Source: Colwellia sp. TT2012 (GTDB lineage: Bacteria; Pseudomonadota; Gammaproteobacteria; Enterobacterales; Alteromonadaceae). From it: a stretch of DNA of 64,000 bases. The first letter of the stretch is position 1. Each line of letters opens with the position of its first letter. Of this stretch, positions 1-7,016 are shown piece by piece. The notes below the pieces were generated by a model. That model was not told where the DNA came from and did no database searches. It was given only the letters and a program-made list of their open reading frames with translations. Position numbers and translations under genes: made by a program. The stretch spans positions 1 through 64,000 of the forward strand of contig NZ_LJYX01000014.1 in the NCBI RefSeq assembly GCF_001440345.1. Reading direction: 5' to 3'.

Positions 1-95
1 GCAGTTTGAGCCACTAAGATGAAGCTAGGTCCTGGGCTCATTACACCCAATAATAGAAAAAGGAGTATAGGTAAAATAAAAATATATTCGTGCAT
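1..95 (-). CDS. LysE/RhtB-family exporter, N-terminal part (cut by window edge)
   Basis: A minus-strand frame starts with ATG at 95-93 and is open to the window edge, giving 31 residues. It has a hydrophobic first helix followed by the motif GVMSPGPSFILVAQT, the N-terminal signature of LysE/RhtB amino-acid exporters (conserved SPGP-like turn after the first membrane helix). It lies just downstream of the attC at 121-213, as expected for the next cassette gene. The family would be a six-helix inner-membrane exporter of amino acids or homoserine lactones. Substrate unknown; the rest of the gene is outside the window. Confidence 0.7.
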   Translation of the reverse strand, partial: MHEYIFILPILLFLLLGVMSPGPSFILVAQT

Positions 96-120
96 AATTA
101 TGGGGACCTCTGTATTACCC

Positions 121-213
121 TAACGCCCAATTAACGGGCTAAAAATTGTGGGTTAAACTTGAGCGAAGCGAATAGCCCGCTGTTTTTAGTCCTGTTGAAT
201 TGCTTGTTATGTG
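121..213 (-). repeat. attC recombination site 1
   Basis: Minus-strand ends TAACAAGCAATTCAAC.. and ..GGGCGTTA flank an imperfect hairpin. It belongs to the cassette gene at 207-668, whose TAA stop is made by the first bases of the site. Confidence 0.9.
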
Positions 214-668
214 CCTGTACCACCCAACTTAATCTCTTTACATCCCCATGTTTCATGATTTAATTTCTTCAATTCGATTACCAAACTTTGTAGCCCAACA
301 GTTTCGCATTTCCCCTCTGCTTCAGAATGCATTTGTCCACAACTAGCAGGGGAAGTAACACCAACACAGAACACTTCCATATTACATTTTGCTGATTCGT
401 AAGCTAAAAATGACTTTTGATAAGCAATAAATGTGTTCATATATTCCTTAGATGGACAGGTTTCGTCACGTCCCGCTATCTTTCTAGCGGATTCTTCATC
501 TTCACGTTTTTCACGAACAGATTTATTGATTTGCTCAAGATCATATTCTGCATCCATATAAGCACAATTTCTTTGCTGATATGGTTTCAAGTTGGGTTGT
601 GAGCAATCAGTATCCGCTGATGCAAAACAGCTAGCCAGAGTACCTATAATAAATATATACATTTTCAT
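207..668 (-). CDS. Secreted LprI/DUF1311-like cassette protein
   Basis: A 153-residue protein with an N-terminal signal peptide (hydrophobic stretch to ASCFASA, about residue 18) and many cysteines that probably form periplasmic disulfides. The segment FIAYQKSFLAYESAKC resembles the hallmark of LprI/DUF1311 lysozyme-inhibitor-like domains, where a Trp or Phe and a Cys sit in a helix of this kind. The start at 668 has an AAGGTGA ribosome site. The TAA stop lies in the attC at 121-213, so gene and attC form one cassette. A second protein of the same type is encoded at 4976-5413. The exact function is unknown; inhibition of a cell-wall hydrolase is a family-based guess. Confidence 0.6.
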   Translation of the reverse strand: MKMYIFIIGTLASCFASADTDCSQPNLKPYQQRNCAYMDAEYDLEQINKSVREKREDEESARKIAGRDETCPSKEYMNTFIAYQKSFLAYESAKCNMEVFCVGVTSPASCGQMHSEAEGKCETVGLQSLVIELKKLNHETWGCKEIKLGGTGT

Positions 669-715
669 TTTTAATCACCTTGAATATAAATTGCACACCG
701 AATTTTTAGGGCACA

Positions 716-813
716 TAACGCTTACATAAGCGGAAAATTAAAGTTGGCTAAAATGTTTGAGGAACGAAAAACAGCCAACTGTAATTTTTCCGTTTGATGT
801 TCTTGTTAGTTGC
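716..813 (-). repeat. attC site 2 (type with AAGCGTTA end)
   Basis: Ends in ..CCGCTTATGTAAGCGTTA on the minus strand. Nearly identical to the sites at 1963-2059 and 6532-6629; all three belong to copies of the same ORF-less cassette. Confidence 0.9.
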
Positions 814-1096
814 TTGTTGTTAAAAGCACAAAGCTAACAACAAGTTACCATATTTATGGGATGGGAGGAAGACGCCAAAAACACTTAGCACCACGACTCA
901 CCAAACAATGATTTTTGAGCCAAACAATACTGCCTGAACTAGCTAATGGCTTTACCGAAAAGTATCTTAAAAAGCGTAAAGCCTATTAGCGAATATAACC
1001 AAACTTCTCTGGCGAAAACTGAGGCGTAACCCACCAAGTTAATTTAGAAAACACCGCTCTTACACATTAATATTGGGCTGATTTCGTGGTGCCAAC
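814..1096. other. ORF-less cassette, hairpin family, type A copy 1
   Basis: No ORF longer than a few codons fits the cassette on either strand. With its attC it forms a unit of about 380 bp found again at 1963-2342 and 6532-6912. On the plus strand, stem P1 pairs TTTTGAGCCA (913-922) with TGGCGAAAA (1010-1018) through a tandem GA/GA. Stem P2 pairs GCTAAT-GGCTTTAC (942-955) with GTAAAGCC-T-ATTAGC (976-990) with one bulged T. The same fold with different bases occurs in the other seven ORF-less cassettes. Function unknown. Confidence 0.75.
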
Positions 1097-1193
1097 TAAC
1101 GCCCAAATAACGGGCTAAGTAATACTTGCTAAAATGTGAAACGAAGTGGAACCGAGCAAGTGTTACGTGTCCCTGTTGATTTGCTTGTTAGTT
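1097..1193 (-). repeat. attC site 3
   Basis: attC of the ORF-less cassette at 1194-1417. Its inner arms read ACTTGCT / AGCAAGT, different from the GTTGGC arms of its neighbours, with pairing kept. Confidence 0.9.
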
Positions 1194-1417
1194 GCAACAT
1201 ACTTTCACCAAGTACAACAATAACTTAAACGCACCGTAATGAAAATACCAAACCGTGAATTTGAGCCATTACACTCACTATTTAGAGCGAATAGTTACGC
1301 TAATACACCTTTCAGAAACGTGATAAAAGTGACTAACTTATTCGCGGTAAAGCACCAAACAGTGAATTGGTGAAACTGAATTATTTAGCACTTATACGAT
1401 CTTTTTTATTAGCCAAC
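1194..1417. other. ORF-less cassette, hairpin family, type D
   Basis: No credible gene. On the plus strand P1 pairs ATTTGAGCCA (1259-1268) with TGGTGAAA (1368-1375), including a G-T pair possible only on this strand. P2 pairs GCGAAT-AGTTA (1287-1297) with TAACT-T-ATTCGC (1334-1345), again with a bulged T six bases from the stem base. The primary sequence is far from type A, but stem geometry and bulge position agree. Confidence 0.7.
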
Positions 1418-1516
1418 TAACGCCCACTTAAGCGGACAAAAATAGTTGGTTAAAATGTGAAGCGAAGCGGAACCTAACCAACTGTTTTTGTTCCGTTTGA
1501 AGTGCTTGTTATATGC
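1418..1516 (-). repeat. attC site 4
   Basis: attC of the acetyltransferase cassette 1530-1961. Ends TAACGCCCACTTAAGCGG on the plus strand, like site 12 at 5432-5529. Confidence 0.9.
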
Positions 1517-1529
1517 CGATTTTAATTAA

Positions 1530-1961
1530 CTATAAAACGACTTTCATTTTAAAATAGGAGACATCAGCTTTATAAAAGCGTTCCCCATATGACTGCATGC
1601 CAAAACGTTGATAGAAACTTAAAGCTGATTCTCTAGCATCGCACCAGAAAACTGTTACATCAGTTTTTTTGAGTGAATCAAGAATAGATTTCAACATGAT
1701 TGAGCCTATTCCTTGGTTTTGATAATTAGCTTTAGTCGCAAATTTACGCAAGCGAGCTTTATCTGCTTTTATATATACGGAAGCAACACAAACAAGTTCC
1801 TTATTATCAAAAGCACCAAAGTGCAAAGCATCCTCATCACCTTCGACATGGCAATATTCAGGTGATTTTGTTGGCCATAGAACAGAATGACGAAGTGGGA
1901 TTGTTTGCCCCCAGGAAATACTACGAATATCCATAAAAGTTTGCAGTGCCTCCATAGGCAT
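1530..1961 (-). CDS. GNAT-family N-acetyltransferase (cassette gene)
   Basis: A protein of up to 143 residues with the GNAT acetyl-CoA loop: beta-strand RKFAT followed by ANYQNQGIGSIML (a Q/R-x-x-G-x-G motif, about residues 80-92), then the C-terminal FYQRFGMQSYGERF segment typical of the fold. It would transfer an acetyl group from acetyl-CoA to an unknown small molecule or protein amine. The first possible ATG (1961) is formed by the attC junction itself (GTTATATGCC) and has no Shine-Dalgarno site; Met-3 is an alternative. The stop is 14 bases before its attC at 1418-1516. Acetyltransferases are common integron cargo. Confidence 0.85.
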   Translation of the reverse strand: MPMEALQTFMDIRSISWGQTIPLRHSVLWPTKSPEYCHVEGDEDALHFGAFDNKELVCVASVYIKADKARLRKFATKANYQNQGIGSIMLKSILDSLKKTDVTVFWCDARESALSFYQRFGMQSYGERFYKADVSYFKMKVVL

Positions 1962-1962
1962 A

Positions 1963-2059
1963 TAACGCTTACATAAGCGGAAAATTATAGTTGGCTAAAA
2001 TTTTGAGGAACGAAAAACAGCCAACTGTAATTTTTCCGTTTGATGTTCTTGTTAGTTGC
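1963..2059 (-). repeat. attC site 5 (type with AAGCGTTA end)
   Basis: Near-identical to sites 2 and 14. It is the attC of the second copy of the triplicated ORF-less cassette. Confidence 0.9.
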
Positions 2060-2342
2060 TGGTTGTTAAAAGCACAAAGCTAACAACAAGTTACCATATT
2101 TATGGGATGGGAGGAAGACGCCAAAAACACCTAGCACCACGACTCACCAAACAATGATTTTTGAGCCAAACAATACTGCCTGAACTAGCTAATGGTTTTA
2201 CCGCAAAGTATCTTAAAAAGCGTAAAGCCTATTAGCGGTCATAACCAAACTTCTCTGGCGAAAACTGAGGCGTAACCCACCAAGTTAATTTAGAAAACAC
2301 CGCTCTTACACATTAATATTGGGCTGATTTAGTGGTGCCAAC
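2060..2342. other. ORF-less cassette, hairpin family, type A copy 2
   Basis: Differs from copy 1 (814-1096) at only a few positions. P1: TTTTGAGCCA 2159-2168 with TGGCGAAAA 2256-2264. P2: GCTAAT-GGTTTTAC 2188-2201 with GTAAAGCC-T-ATTAGC 2222-2236. Here a C to T change in the 5' arm turns one pair into T-G, tolerated on the plus strand only. Confidence 0.75.
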
Positions 2343-2441
2343 TAACGCCCAATTAACGGGCTAAGTAATAGTTGGCCATAATTGTGAACGTAGTGAGCGC
2401 GGCCAACTGTTGCGTGTCACGTTGAATTGCTTGTTATATGC
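2343..2441 (-). repeat. attC site 6 (GTTGGCC-arm type)
   Basis: Long arms GTTGGCC / GGCCAAC. Same type as the sites at 3841, 4160, 4477 and 6096. attC of the ORF-less cassette at 2442-2661. Confidence 0.9.
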
Positions 2442-2661
2442 AACGCTGGTAGAACCAAACTTTGCACTAACTTAAAGGCACTGTAATACATAATTAGGCT
2501 GTGAATTTTTACGCTACTCACAACTTTTCGAATAAACTTAATAGCGTTGCCACCTTTGAAAAAGGTAAAAGAGGCAATGCTTATTAGTGATTAAACTGAA
2601 CCAGATTTAGCGTAAAACTAAAAAGATTGTCTTGCTCTAACACTCAGGTTTTAACCGCATA
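2442..2661. other. ORF-less cassette, hairpin family, type B copy 1
   Basis: P1 is a full Watson-Crick helix here: TTTTACGCTA (2507-2516) with TAGCGTAAAA (2608-2617), replacing the GA/GA of other types by AC/GT. P2 pairs TAAT-AGCGTTGCC (2539-2551) with GGCAATGCT-T-ATTA (2573-2586), with the conserved bulged T and one G-T pair. An inner hairpin ACCTTT/AAAGGT caps it. About 95 % identical to 3940-4159. Confidence 0.75.
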
Positions 2662-2762
2662 TAACGCCGTTTTAAGCGGCAAATTGCAGTTGGCTAAAAT
2701 AAGTGAGGCACGAACAAAAAGCCAACTGTAATTTGTCCGACTTGAAAACCCTTGTTATGTGC
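2662..2762 (-). repeat. attC site 7
   Basis: attC of the 343-residue cassette gene at 2762-3793. Its minus-strand 3' end reads GCTTAAAACGGCGTTA, a variant of the common end. Confidence 0.88.
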
Positions 2763-3793
2763 TATCTAACTGGTACCAAATAAAATGCCTTGCTTTCATG
2801 ATCTTCTATTACTCTTCCTTCCACTTCCATCGCAGTCAACTGGACTAGTAAACTAAAAAACTCCTGTCCATCAGTATCAGATTTACCATCAAGTAAATAG
2901 AAGTCTAAAAATGATTTGCAGCCCTTAAAGGCTTTTTTGAGATCAGGACCTTTAATTTTTGGTTTTTCAATTACCCAATCCTGTATGGAGCTTACGGTGA
3001 TTATTTTTGAACAGTTATTCGCATCAATGAAGTCTCTCCCTCTCTCAATTTTATCAAGATTGAGGTTGAGATCTTTAGTCGCGATACAAGCAAAGTCAGT
3101 TACATATTTTGCATCATAATCTATTTCCCCAATATAATCATTAGGCTCGGTTTTTACTATTTCAAGGGCATAGTTTGTAAAATGAACATTCCATCCTTTA
3201 TTTATCAGGTGAATTTTTATGGATTCAAAGTGCTTCTTAGTGAAACTAGGTCTAGATTTTGTGTAAAAAAGAAGCTGATTAGAATTATATTCTTTGAAGG
3301 GGGCTTTTAACTTCATTAATTCTAGTTCTTCTTTATACGTTTTTTGAAGAATATTTTCTGCGACTACAAAGTAATCTTCACGTTCAAAAACACTACTCCT
3401 CAATTCATCATCATAGCCGGAGCTAGAACCTGTTGCATATTCGAGGGTAAATTCATCAGTCCAACCTTTTATCGTCAAACTATCTGAACGTGAATCATCA
3501 AGAATTGCTAAGCAAAGAAAAGAGTGCTTTTGTATCAATTTCCACAGAGATGCAGGGGTGCTATTTAACATTTGGCTACCAATCGCTATGCAGCTGATTT
3601 CTGGGTAATCACAATTTATTGAATGAATATTCAATAAATCTTCACTCCAACCAGAAAAAGGCTTTAATATTGTCTTTGGTATTGACTCATCAGGCGCTTC
3701 ACTATGCTTAAAACTATTCAGTAGTTTGGTAATGTTATTAAACATACGTTTATTGTTAACATTTATCTTTAATCGCAATGTAGTTTCAGACAC
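2762..3793 (-). CDS. Unknown cassette protein, 343 residues
   Basis: The largest intact cassette product. I do not recognise the family. It looks soluble: no signal peptide or membrane segment, a rather acidic sequence of mixed alpha/beta character. A central stretch rich in Asp and Tyr ends in IERGRDFIDANN, followed by KPKIKGPDLKKAFKGCKSFLDFY. Translation starts at GTG (3793), chosen because a full AAGGAGG site lies seven bases upstream, rare in this array. The TAG stop touches the attC at 2662-2762. Long cassette proteins of this kind often have defence or toxin roles, but nothing in the sequence proves that. Confidence 0.8.
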   Translation of the reverse strand: MSETTLRLKINVNNKRMFNNITKLLNSFKHSEAPDESIPKTILKPFSGWSEDLLNIHSINCDYPEISCIAIGSQMLNSTPASLWKLIQKHSFLCLAILDDSRSDSLTIKGWTDEFTLEYATGSSSGYDDELRSSVFEREDYFVVAENILQKTYKEELELMKLKAPFKEYNSNQLLFYTKSRPSFTKKHFESIKIHLINKGWNVHFTNYALEIVKTEPNDYIGEIDYDAKYVTDFACIATKDLNLNLDKIERGRDFIDANNCSKIITVSSIQDWVIEKPKIKGPDLKKAFKGCKSFLDFYLLDGKSDTDGQEFFSLLVQLTAMEVEGRVIEDHESKAFYLVPVR

Positions 3794-3840
3794 GAAATGC
3801 CTCCTTAGTTATATTACCCTCCGAACAATGCACTGGCACA

Positions 3841-3939
3841 TAACGCCCAATTAACGGGCTAAGTAATAGTTGGCCATACTTGTGAACGGAGTGAACGCGG
3901 CCAACTGTTGCGTGTCCTGTTGAATTGCTTGTTAGATGC
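3841..3939 (-). repeat. attC site 8 (GTTGGCC-arm type)
   Basis: Almost identical to the next two sites (4160, 4477). Ends GTTAGATGC on the plus strand, the best match in the window to the GTTRRRY core. attC of the ORF-less cassette 3940-4159. Confidence 0.92.
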
Positions 3940-4159
3940 AATACTGGTAAAACCAAGCGATACAATAACTTAAAGGCACTGTAATACATAATTAAGCTGT
4001 GAATTTTTACGCTACTCACAACTGATTGAATAAACTTAATAGCGTTGCCACCTTTGAAAAAGGTAAAAGAGGCAATGCTTATTAGTGATTAAACTGAACC
4101 TGATTTAGCGTAAAACTAAAAAGATTGTCTTGCTCTAATACTCAGGTTTTAACCGCATA
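3940..4159. other. ORF-less cassette, hairpin family, type B copy 2
   Basis: P1: TTTTACGCTA 4005-4014 with TAGCGTAAAA 4106-4115. P2: AGCGTTGCC 4041-4049 with GGCAATGCT 4071-4079, plus a TAAT/ATTA extension past a bulged T. Nearly the same as 2442-2661. A minus-strand frame that runs through the attC (3786-4019) is not considered a gene. Confidence 0.75.
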
Positions 4160-4258
4160 TAACGCCCAATTAACGGGCTAAGTAATAGTTGGCCATACTT
4201 GTGAACGGAGTGAACGCGGCCAACTGTTGCGTGTCCTGTTGAATTGCTTGTTAGATGC
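4160..4258 (-). repeat. attC site 9 (GTTGGCC-arm type)
   Basis: Same sequence type as site 8. attC of the ORF-less cassette 4259-4476. Confidence 0.92.
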
Positions 4259-4476
4259 AATACTGGTAAAACCAAGCGATACAATAACTTAAAGGCACAG
4301 TTAAATAATCATTAGCCTCTATTTTGAGCCACATAAATAACCGATTTAGAACGAATGGTTGTGCAGTAAACGATAATTAAACCGAATGACAGTGTAAACC
4401 TATTCGTGATTAAACATAAAAACCTGATTTGGCGAAACGCAAAGGTTTTGCCCTAAAGCTAAGTTTTAAAAACATA
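4259..4476. other. ORF-less cassette, hairpin family, type C
   Basis: The 45 bases next to its attC match type B, then the sequence diverges, as if chimeric. P1: TTTTGAGCCA 4322-4331 with TGGCGAAA 4430-4437. P2: ACGAAT-GGTT 4351-4360 with AACC-T-ATTCGT 4397-4407, with the bulged T in the usual place. No ORF. Confidence 0.75.
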
Positions 4477-4575
4477 TAACGCCCAATTAACGGGCTAAGT
4501 AATAGTTGGCCATACTTGTGAACGGAGTGAACGCGGCCAACTGTTGCGTGTCCTGTTGAATTGCTTGTTAGTTGT
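4477..4575 (-). repeat. attC site 10 (GTTGGCC-arm type)
   Basis: Third tandem copy of this attC type within 740 bp. attC of the ORF-less cassette 4576-4852. Confidence 0.92.
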
Positions 4576-4852
4576 TGGGATTAAAAGCTCTACGCTAACA
4601 ACAAGTTACCATAGCATACTGCGTAAATTAATAATAAAGAATACCCGTACCGCTACAACATAAAGCCTGACTTTTGAGCCACGCAAGTACCCGTTTAGAA
4701 GCGAACGCATTAAACCTTCAATTGACAAATGAGGTTGAATTTCGCTGGTTAAAGAGCAAAAGTTAATGGCGAAAACTCACCTAAAACACAGACCAAACCT
4801 ATTTATAAAACACCGCTTTTGCAATAAAACTTCACTTGTTTAGCGGTACAAC
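4576..4852. other. ORF-less cassette, hairpin family, type E
   Basis: Shares the AACAACAAGTTACCAT block with type A near the attC. P1: TTTTGAGCCA 4672-4681 with TGGCGAAAA 4767-4775, GA/GA kept. P2 is shorter: AGCGAA 4700-4705 with TTCGCT 4741-4746 and an inner AACCT/AGGTT. No ORF. Least certain member for P2. Confidence 0.65.
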
Positions 4853-4950
4853 TAACGCCCTATTAACAGGCAAAAAATTGTTTGCTAAAATGTTGAGGAA
4901 CGAAAACAGCAAACTGTTTTTTGTCCTTGTTTAATAGCTTGTTATGTATC
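4853..4950 (-). repeat. attC site 11
   Basis: attC of the gene 4976-5413. Its arms read TTGTTTGCT / AGCAAAC. A half site of this type recurs at 44872. Confidence 0.88.
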
Positions 4951-4975
4951 GCTTTCCACCACTGCTTAGGGTTAC

Positions 4976-5413
4976 TTATTTTACACAGCCCGCACAATCA
5001 GTATCTATATAATCCAGATATTTAGAGCGATTTACACGAAGCTCGTCCATACAAATATTAAATAATTCACCATATACTTTATAAGGCTTCGAGTATGACT
5101 CAGAGGCTTTAGCCTCAAATTGACACTGTAAATTAGAAAATTCTTCCCATTTAGTTTGTGCGTTAATAAGCTCTTTTTTATCGCGAGTTAATTTGGAAAG
5201 TAAATTGTTATAACTACTATCTAATTTATTTTTTGTTAAATTTTTAAAGTGTTCTTGGCAAACACCTAACATAGGGTTGCTAGTTCCCAAGTTCCAACAT
5301 TCATTAATATTTTCTGCCTTAAAATTATAAGAGCCATCAACATATACATAAGGATCTGCTTTACATAATGGTGTAAATACTAATATTAGAGATACAAAGG
5401 CTAAATTTTTCAT
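4976..5413 (-). CDS. Secreted LprI/DUF1311-like cassette protein
   Basis: A 145-residue protein with a signal peptide (residues 1 to about 19, ending CKA-D). The core ELINAQTKWEEFSNLQCQFEA (about residues 80-100) fits the DUF1311/LprI pattern of a Trp and a Cys in one helix, and six further cysteines could form disulfides in the periplasm. The start at 5413 has an AAGGAG site seven bases upstream. The stop is 26 bases from its attC at 4853-4950. It is related in layout to the protein at 207-668 but not a close copy. Family members can inhibit lysozymes or simply be uncharacterised envelope proteins. Confidence 0.7.
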   Translation of the reverse strand: MKNLAFVSLILVFTPLCKADPYVYVDGSYNFKAENINECWNLGTSNPMLGVCQEHFKNLTKNKLDSSYNNLLSKLTRDKKELINAQTKWEEFSNLQCQFEAKASESYSKPYKVYGELFNICMDELRVNRSKYLDYIDTDCAGCVK

Positions 5414-5431
5414 CTTACTCCTTAAGATACA

Positions 5432-5529
5432 TAACGCCCACTTAAGCGGACAAAAATAGTTGGTTATAATGTGTAGCGAAGCGGAACCTAACCAACTGTT
5501 TTTGTTCCGTTTTAAGTGCTTGTTAGTTT
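5432..5529 (-). repeat. attC site 12
   Basis: Same type as site 4 (1418-1516). Belongs to the cassette gene at 5528-6070, whose stop overlaps its end. Confidence 0.9.
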
Positions 5530-6070
5530 AAAAAACTGTGAATGCAAAATTGGTATTCTCAATGGGTTTCGTTTTAATACAATTAGGTCCTAATTGAACC
5601 TCATATTCATCCGCATAACTATTTACAAGGTTTTCTAAGTCTTCCTGTGGTAAAGCTTGATGTATACCCAAAGACCACATAGTTCGAATGTCGTCCTCTG
5701 AACCTTTGACTAAACTAATTTTACATGCATCTTTCATCATGCCATTAATGCAAGATGCGGCACTTTTATTTTGTTTGATTTCAATAGCTATATATTGATC
5801 TAACTTAGCACCCCTTTTACGCACTAAGAAATCAATGGCCATATATTTCTGTTTTTTTGAAGAGCGCATATCCATTGAGTATTGAAATTCACGAATCCAC
5901 TCACCCACGGCTATGTGCTGTTCAAGGAACATAGCAAACTCGACTTGAAGCCAAATTTCCCAACCTGAAATATCTTTACTCTCAATTAAAGACATACGCT
6001 GAACAATGTACTCTTGAGTAAAGAACTCAGTTGCAAGCTCTACGACAAATTTAAAATCCCTTTTTATCAT
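5528..6070 (-). CDS. Probable PD-(D/E)XK-fold cassette protein
   Basis: A 180-residue cytosolic protein. The stretch YMAIDFLVRKRG ... YIAIEIKQNK (about residues 78-105) has the D-(X)n-E-X-K spacing of the PD-(D/E)XK nuclease core: an acidic residue on one strand, then hydrophobic-E-I-K on the next. That suggests a nuclease-like or nuclease-derived fold. The N-terminal helical part (WEIWLQVEFAMFL) could contact a partner or DNA. Start ATG at 6070 with an AGGTG site; the TAA stop lies in attC 5432-5529. Such proteins in arrays may be restriction-like defence factors, but activity is inferred only from the motif. Confidence 0.65.
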   Translation of the reverse strand: MIKRDFKFVVELATEFFTQEYIVQRMSLIESKDISGWEIWLQVEFAMFLEQHIAVGEWIREFQYSMDMRSSKKQKYMAIDFLVRKRGAKLDQYIAIEIKQNKSAASCINGMMKDACKISLVKGSEDDIRTMWSLGIHQALPQEDLENLVNSYADEYEVQLGPNCIKTKPIENTNFAFTVF

Positions 6071-6095
6071 GAAACACCTATATTGATAATTAAAC

Positions 6096-6193
6096 TAACG
6101 CCCAATTAACGGGCTAAGTAATAGTTGGCCATAATTGTGAACGGAGTGAGCGCGGCCAACTGTTGCGTGTCACGTTGAATTGCTTGTTATGTA
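6096..6193 (-). repeat. attC site 13 (GTTGGCC-arm type)
   Basis: Same type as sites 6 and 8-10, but here attached to a coding cassette (6187-6504). Confidence 0.92.
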
Positions 6194-6504
6194 ACGTTAT
6201 TCGCGTGTTTTTCATTGGCATACAAATATGCCGGTAACGCACACGATAACCCTACGGTACAACTTAATATAAAGAATAGAAAAGGCCTGGGAGCTGTTGG
6301 GTTTTTAGAGCGTTGAAAAATAAAAAACCAAAACGCGACAGTTGCTAATAATACATCTGCGGTAAACCCACTTGCAGCTTTACTACCAAATAATTCCATT
6401 ATAAATAAAGAAAAGTTTAACCCTTCAACTTGTATAAATTGAAAATAGAAAATGTACGGAATGATTGCACCAACGATTGCTAAAAATAGATAAATCCGTT
6501 TCAT
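6187..6504 (-). CDS. DUF2834-family membrane protein (cassette gene)
   Basis: A 105-residue protein with three hydrophobic segments (about residues 4-22, 47-64 and 75-95). The arrangement MKRIYLFLAIVGAIIPY ... GLNFSLFIMELF ... FTADVLLATVAFWFFIF ... RPFLFFILSCTVGLSCALP matches DUF2834, small inner-membrane proteins of unknown function. A GGAG site lies five bases before the ATG at 6504, and the stop falls in attC 6096-6193. DUF2834 genes occur outside integrons too, so this is a captured gene. Confidence 0.75.
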   Translation of the reverse strand: MKRIYLFLAIVGAIIPYIFYFQFIQVEGLNFSLFIMELFGSKAASGFTADVLLATVAFWFFIFQRSKNPTAPRPFLFFILSCTVGLSCALPAYLYANEKHANNVT

Positions 6505-6531
6505 TAAAACTCCATAGATGATTAAGTTACA

Positions 6532-6629
6532 TAACGCTTACATAAGCGGAAAATTATAGTTGGCTAAAATGTTTGAGGAACGAAAAACAGCCAACTGTAA
6601 TTTTTCCGTTTGATGTTCTTGTTAGTTGC
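6532..6629 (-). repeat. attC site 14 (type with AAGCGTTA end)
   Basis: Third copy of the attC seen at 716 and 1963. Confidence 0.9.
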
Positions 6630-6912
6630 TGGTTGGTAAAAGAATAAAGCTAACAACAAGTTACCATATTTATGGGATGGGAGGAAGACGCCAAAAACAC
6701 CTAGCACCACGACTCGCCAAACCAAGAATTTTGAGCCAAGCAATACTGCCTGAACTAGCTAATGGCTTTACCGCAAAGTATCTTAAAAAGCGTAAAGCCT
6801 ATTAGCGATCATAACCAAACTTCTCTGGCGAAAACTGAGGTGTAACCCACCAAATTAATTTAGAAAACACCGCTCTTACACATTAATATGGGGCTGATTT
6901 CGTGGTGCCAAC
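6630..6912. other. ORF-less cassette, hairpin family, type A copy 3
   Basis: P1: TTTTGAGCCA 6729-6738 with TGGCGAAAA 6826-6834. P2: GCTAAT-GGCTTTAC 6758-6771 with GTAAAGCC-T-ATTAGC 6792-6806. Differs from copies 1 and 2 by scattered substitutions, few of which touch the stems. Confidence 0.75.
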
Positions 6913-7013
6913 TAACGCCCAAATAACAGGCTAAGTAATAGTTGGCTAAAATGTGCAGCGAAGCGAAACGCAGCCAACTGTTGCGTGTCCTTGTTGATTT
7001 GCCTTGTTATGTG
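6913..7013 (-). repeat. attC site 15
   Basis: attC of the gene 7017-7304 and the last well-preserved site towards the eroded right end. Confidence 0.88.
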
Positions 7014-7016
7014 TAA

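Noticed and set aside
3786..4019. A minus-strand frame of 77 codons over the attC and half a cassette
   Set aside because: It crosses the attC and includes its arms; the only parts that match a second cassette are attC bases. No ribosome site fits.
1..7013. Regularly spaced repeats as a CRISPR array
   Set aside because: Units are about 93-101 bp with attC structure, spacings vary from about 220 to 1,100 bp and contain genes; no cas genes.
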